Shown piece after piece: positions 41,405 through 43,620 of a DNA stretch of 43,620 nucleotides; position 1 is the stretch's first letter, and each line of letters starts with the position of its first letter. The stretch covers positions 1 to 43,620 of the forward strand of contig NZ_CAKZGO010000026.1 of assembly GCF_936916975.1 (NCBI RefSeq), written 5' to 3'. The notes below the pieces were generated by a model, which saw nothing but the letters and a program-made list of their open reading frames with translations, was not told where the DNA came from and searched no databases. The translations under genes were made by a program, and so were the position numbers. This stretch comes from an uncultured Dongia sp. (lineage in GTDB: Bacteria; Pseudomonadota; Alphaproteobacteria; Dongiales; Dongiaceae).

Positions 41405-43524
41405 TTCGCCCCTCCCCAATATGATTTCGGGCCGGTCCAATCGGGATCAGCGCTGGCGAGCTGGTGGCGGCCGATGCGGTTGTTGAGAATGCCACCGACG
41501 AAGAGTGCCCCCTTATGCTCGCGCATTGAGGTCACCATCGGATGCGACACGCCGGAGAGATCACCCAAGGTCGCCACGATTCTGCCGGTCTCGTCGAACT
41601 TCACGACGCCGCCAGTATTGATGTTCGGGAACAGCCATTCATCCTGCGGCAGGCGTCGGGTCATGCGCTTGCGCATCGCGGGGTGACGCAAGGAAAGGTC
41701 GAAGCTCGGCGTGCGCATGCCGAGCCAGGCCATCCAATAGGTTCCATCGGAGGCGCGGTTGATGTTGTCGGGATAGCCCGGCATGTCCTTGATCACGCAT
41801 TCGACCTGGCCCGCTTTCGGTCCCTCGAACCAGTAACGATGTACCCGGCAGGCCCAGGATTCGGCGAAGAACAGGGATTGCCCGTCATGGGCGATGCAGA
41901 CCCCGTTGGCGTAGAGATAGTTGTCGAGGAGCGTCGTGGTCTTGCCCGTAGCAGGGTCATAACAGAGCAGTCGGCCGGTTGGGCGGGCCTCGATCGAATC
42001 CAGCGCCCAGTCATGGGCGTCATAGCGCTTGGTGGAATCGGTGAAGAAGATGCGGCCGTCCGGCGCCACGTCGCAATCATTGGGATCACGCAGGCGCGCA
42101 TCGTCGACCACGGACGTCCAGGTCCGGCGCGTCTCGGCCGTGAGCTTGGTGACGACACGATCCTTGGAAATCGAATAGAGCCCCATGGCACCGACGCAGG
42201 AGATGAGATTGCCGGCGCGGTCGAAGGCAAGGCCCAGCGGAAAACCGCCGGTATGGGCGAAGATCTCCGATTTCTGATAGTCGGGAGCGAAGAAGCGGAT
42301 GATCTCGCCATGCCGCGTGCCGCAATAGAGATGGTCGTCTGCATCCAGGATGACGTCTTCCGGCCCTTCGAGTTGGCCGAGACCGATATACTGCGTGTTG
42401 GCAAGATTGTTGTTAAGCGCATAGGGCGAGCCTGATTTGGGTTCGGCCGATTGCGTCTCCCCCATGCGTTGGTAGATTGGCGCCACATAGACCTCGTTCA
42501 AGACCTTGTGGCGATTCTTCAGCCAGCGGATATCGAGTGTCACGGCGGCCGCCAGCATCAGGCCCAACACCATCTGGTTGGTACCGGTGCCGTAGCCGAG
42601 GCGGATCAGGGCATTGGTCATGACCAAGACAATGACCGCCCCCATTAACCCCTTGACGATCGAACCACGGCCGCCACCAAGGCTGTTGCCACCGACGACC
42701 GCAGCCGTGAGTGCCATGATTTCCAAATTGTGTCCGGTACCCGGCCCTGCGCCACTCAAGCGACAAGCGAAAAGAAAGGCGGCGATACCGCAGCAGATGC
42801 CGGAGATGACATAAGTCATGAACACGGTTTCGCGCACGCGGATGCCGGCATTGTGCGCCGAGCGGCGCGAACCACCGACCGCTAGGATATGCCAACCAGG
42901 GCGCGAGCGCGTCAGCGCGATATGCGCGATGAGCGCGATGAAGATGGCGACGATGACGCTGATTGCGATGCCGAAGACTGTACCGTCGCCGATGAAGTCC
43001 CAGGTATCCGATGTCACGTCTGAAAGCTGGACCTGCGATGCGAAGTTGACGACGAGAATATCGTAGACCGCTCGCCCGATGATGAAGGTGACCAGGGTGG
43101 TGAGGAAAGCACGCAAGCGGACATAGCCGATCAGGAAGCCGTTGATCGCCCCGAAGACACCGCCGACAGCGACGGCGGCCAGCAAAGCCGCCCAAACCGG
43201 CAAATCGAAGATGAACAGCGAGGAAACCGCGGCGAAGGCCGCGAGGGCGAAGATCGAGCCCACCGACAGATCGATGCCACCGCCCAGCATGACGATGGTG
43301 AGGCCTGTGACGACGATAGAGAACTCGCCGAGCTGCCTTGAGGAGCTGCTCAGCGATGCCGGTTTGAAGAAGCCATCGATGGCGGTCCCGAAACCTACGA
43401 TGGTGATAACCAGTGCCAGGAACGGGATGGCACTGTCGGTCCAGCGTTTGGTGAGAATCTCGCCGATCAGATGATCGGGGATGAAGTTGTAGCGCCAGCG
43501 CTGCAGTTTTTCCCGGAAGGGCAT
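41401..43524 (-). CDS. fusion of RbsC-type ABC permease and strictosidine-synthase/SMP-30 propeller
   Basis: This 707-residue protein joins two normally separate parts in one intact frame. Residues 1 to about 335 are a complete RbsC-type permease with multiple spans and the motif GGGIDLSVGS (residues 82-91), ending in the usual AVVGGNSLGGGRGS region and last helix. A hydrophilic linker (about 335-380) leads to a propeller of about 320 residues with strictosidine-synthase-family blades (ANGVCIAHDGQSLFFAES, GPKAGQVE, PGYPDNINRASDGTYWMAW). RbsC permeases usually end in the cytoplasm, so the propeller would face inward and could process the solute on entry. The ATG at 43524 is preferred; the frame extends into the damaged contig end. 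Next come a second propeller and the ATPase, each overlapping by 4 bases. Confidence 0.85.
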   Translation of the reverse strand: MPFREKLQRWRYNFIPDHLIGEILTKRWTDSAIPFLALVITIVGFGTAIDGFFKPASLSSSSRQLGEFSIVVTGLTIVMLGGGIDLSVGSIFALAAFAAVSSLFIFDLPVWAALLAAVAVGGVFGAINGFLIGYVRLRAFLTTLVTFIIGRAVYDILVVNFASQVQLSDVTSDTWDFIGDGTVFGIAISVIVAIFIALIAHIALTRSRPGWHILAVGGSRRSAHNAGIRVRETVFMTYVISGICCGIAAFLFACRLSGAGPGTGHNLEIMALTAAVVGGNSLGGGRGSIVKGLMGAVIVLVMTNALIRLGYGTGTNQMVLGLMLAAAVTLDIRWLKNRHKVLNEVYVAPIYQRMGETQSAEPKSGSPYALNNNLANTQYIGLGQLEGPEDVILDADDHLYCGTRHGEIIRFFAPDYQKSEIFAHTGGFPLGLAFDRAGNLISCVGAMGLYSISKDRVVTKLTAETRRTWTSVVDDARLRDPNDCDVAPDGRIFFTDSTKRYDAHDWALDSIEARPTGRLLCYDPATGKTTTLLDNYLYANGVCIAHDGQSLFFAESWACRVHRYWFEGPKAGQVECVIKDMPGYPDNINRASDGTYWMAWLGMRTPSFDLSLRHPAMRKRMTRRLPQDEWLFPNINTGGVVKFDETGRIVATLGDLSGVSHPMVTSMREHKGALFVGGILNNRIGRHQLASADPDWTGPKSYWGGAK

Positions 43525-43556
43525 GGGTGTTCCCGACGATGAATGCAGCAACGCCG

Positions 43557-43620
43557 CCCGCCCCCCAATAAATGGGGCCCGCCCCCCCACCCCCCCTAAA
43601 AAATAAAAATTACCCGCATT
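43557..43620. other. homopolymer-rich window end, probable low-quality sequence
   Basis: The last 64 bases consist of runs of C (up to seven) and A, plus GGGGCCC, unlike anything else in the window. This is most likely an error-prone contig terminus. The true upstream region of the sugar-type operon, including any binding-protein gene, is therefore not visible. Confidence 0.6.

Noticed and set aside
41401-43524. Fusion as an assembly artefact
   Set aside because: Both halves and the linker are in one frame with no ambiguous sequence at the junction, and the downstream genes overlap properly, so I keep the fusion as real pending comparison.

Overview
The window is GC-rich, densely packed DNA with the gene content and style of an alphaproteobacterium, most likely a Rhodospirillales-type soil or rhizosphere organism. 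The grounds are the protein families (ureDABCEFG, DUF1185 pairs, UPF0280, an N-heterocycle molybdenum hydroxylase), many 1- and 4-base gene overlaps, and a dispersed-repeat hairpin of a kind common in Alphaproteobacteria. I see no rRNA, tRNA, CRISPR array, phage gene or transposase. The right-hand 60 bases are homopolymer-rich and look like a low-quality contig end.

Layout. (1) 107-6394, minus strand: a six-gene operon (SDR, HisD-like dehydrogenase, taurine/nitrate-type ABC binding protein, permease and ATPase, amidase) for uptake and oxidation of an unidentified small molecule, perhaps a C3 sulfonate. A kinase-like gene diverges from it. (2) 7843-13768, plus strand: an Rrf2 regulator, then cysTWA, a TauE/SafE anion exporter, a Gfo/Idh/MocA oxidoreductase and an SDR. 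This is a sulfur-themed operon with no sulfate-binding protein. (3) 13765-18798, minus strand: a complete urease cluster ureDABCEFG. (4) 19092-19727: nicotinamidase pncA. (5) 19782-25098, minus strand: a LIV-type ABC transporter (binding protein, livHMGF) with a chloramphenicol-phosphotransferase-like kinase at its end and a hairpin repeat between the binding-protein and permease genes. (6) 25208-26665: an unusual polytopic membrane protein. (7) 26843-34451, plus strand: a tight seven-gene operon encoding a molybdenum hydroxylase (FAD subunit plus fused FeS-Mo subunit), a 6-hydroxynicotinate-reductase-like FeS protein, an ApbE-like UPF0280 protein, two DUF1185 paralogues and a MarR regulator. 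A convergent enamidase-like amidohydrolase follows. (8) 35832-38421: modABC behind a ModE-like operator. (9) 38418-43524, minus strand: a ribose-type ABC system whose permease is fused to a strictosidine-synthase/SMP-30 propeller, followed by a second SMP-30 protein, the duplicated ATPase and an AhpD-like protein.

How it fits together. Regions 5 to 8 read as one functional unit: a reductive N-heterocycle (nicotinate-like) degradation island. The molybdenum hydroxylase would hydroxylate the ring, the Hnr-like protein reduce it and the enamidase-like protein open it. The LIV-type transporter would import the substrate and modABC supply molybdate. Two near-identical 14-bp palindromes, ATTTGCATACAAAT and GTTTGCATACAAAT, sit directly at the predicted -10 elements of the transporter operon and of the catabolic operon. 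They form a candidate shared operator, plausibly for the MarR protein encoded at the operon's end. This is the strongest candidate for an undescribed system here. The substrate assignment is inference from family membership and context.
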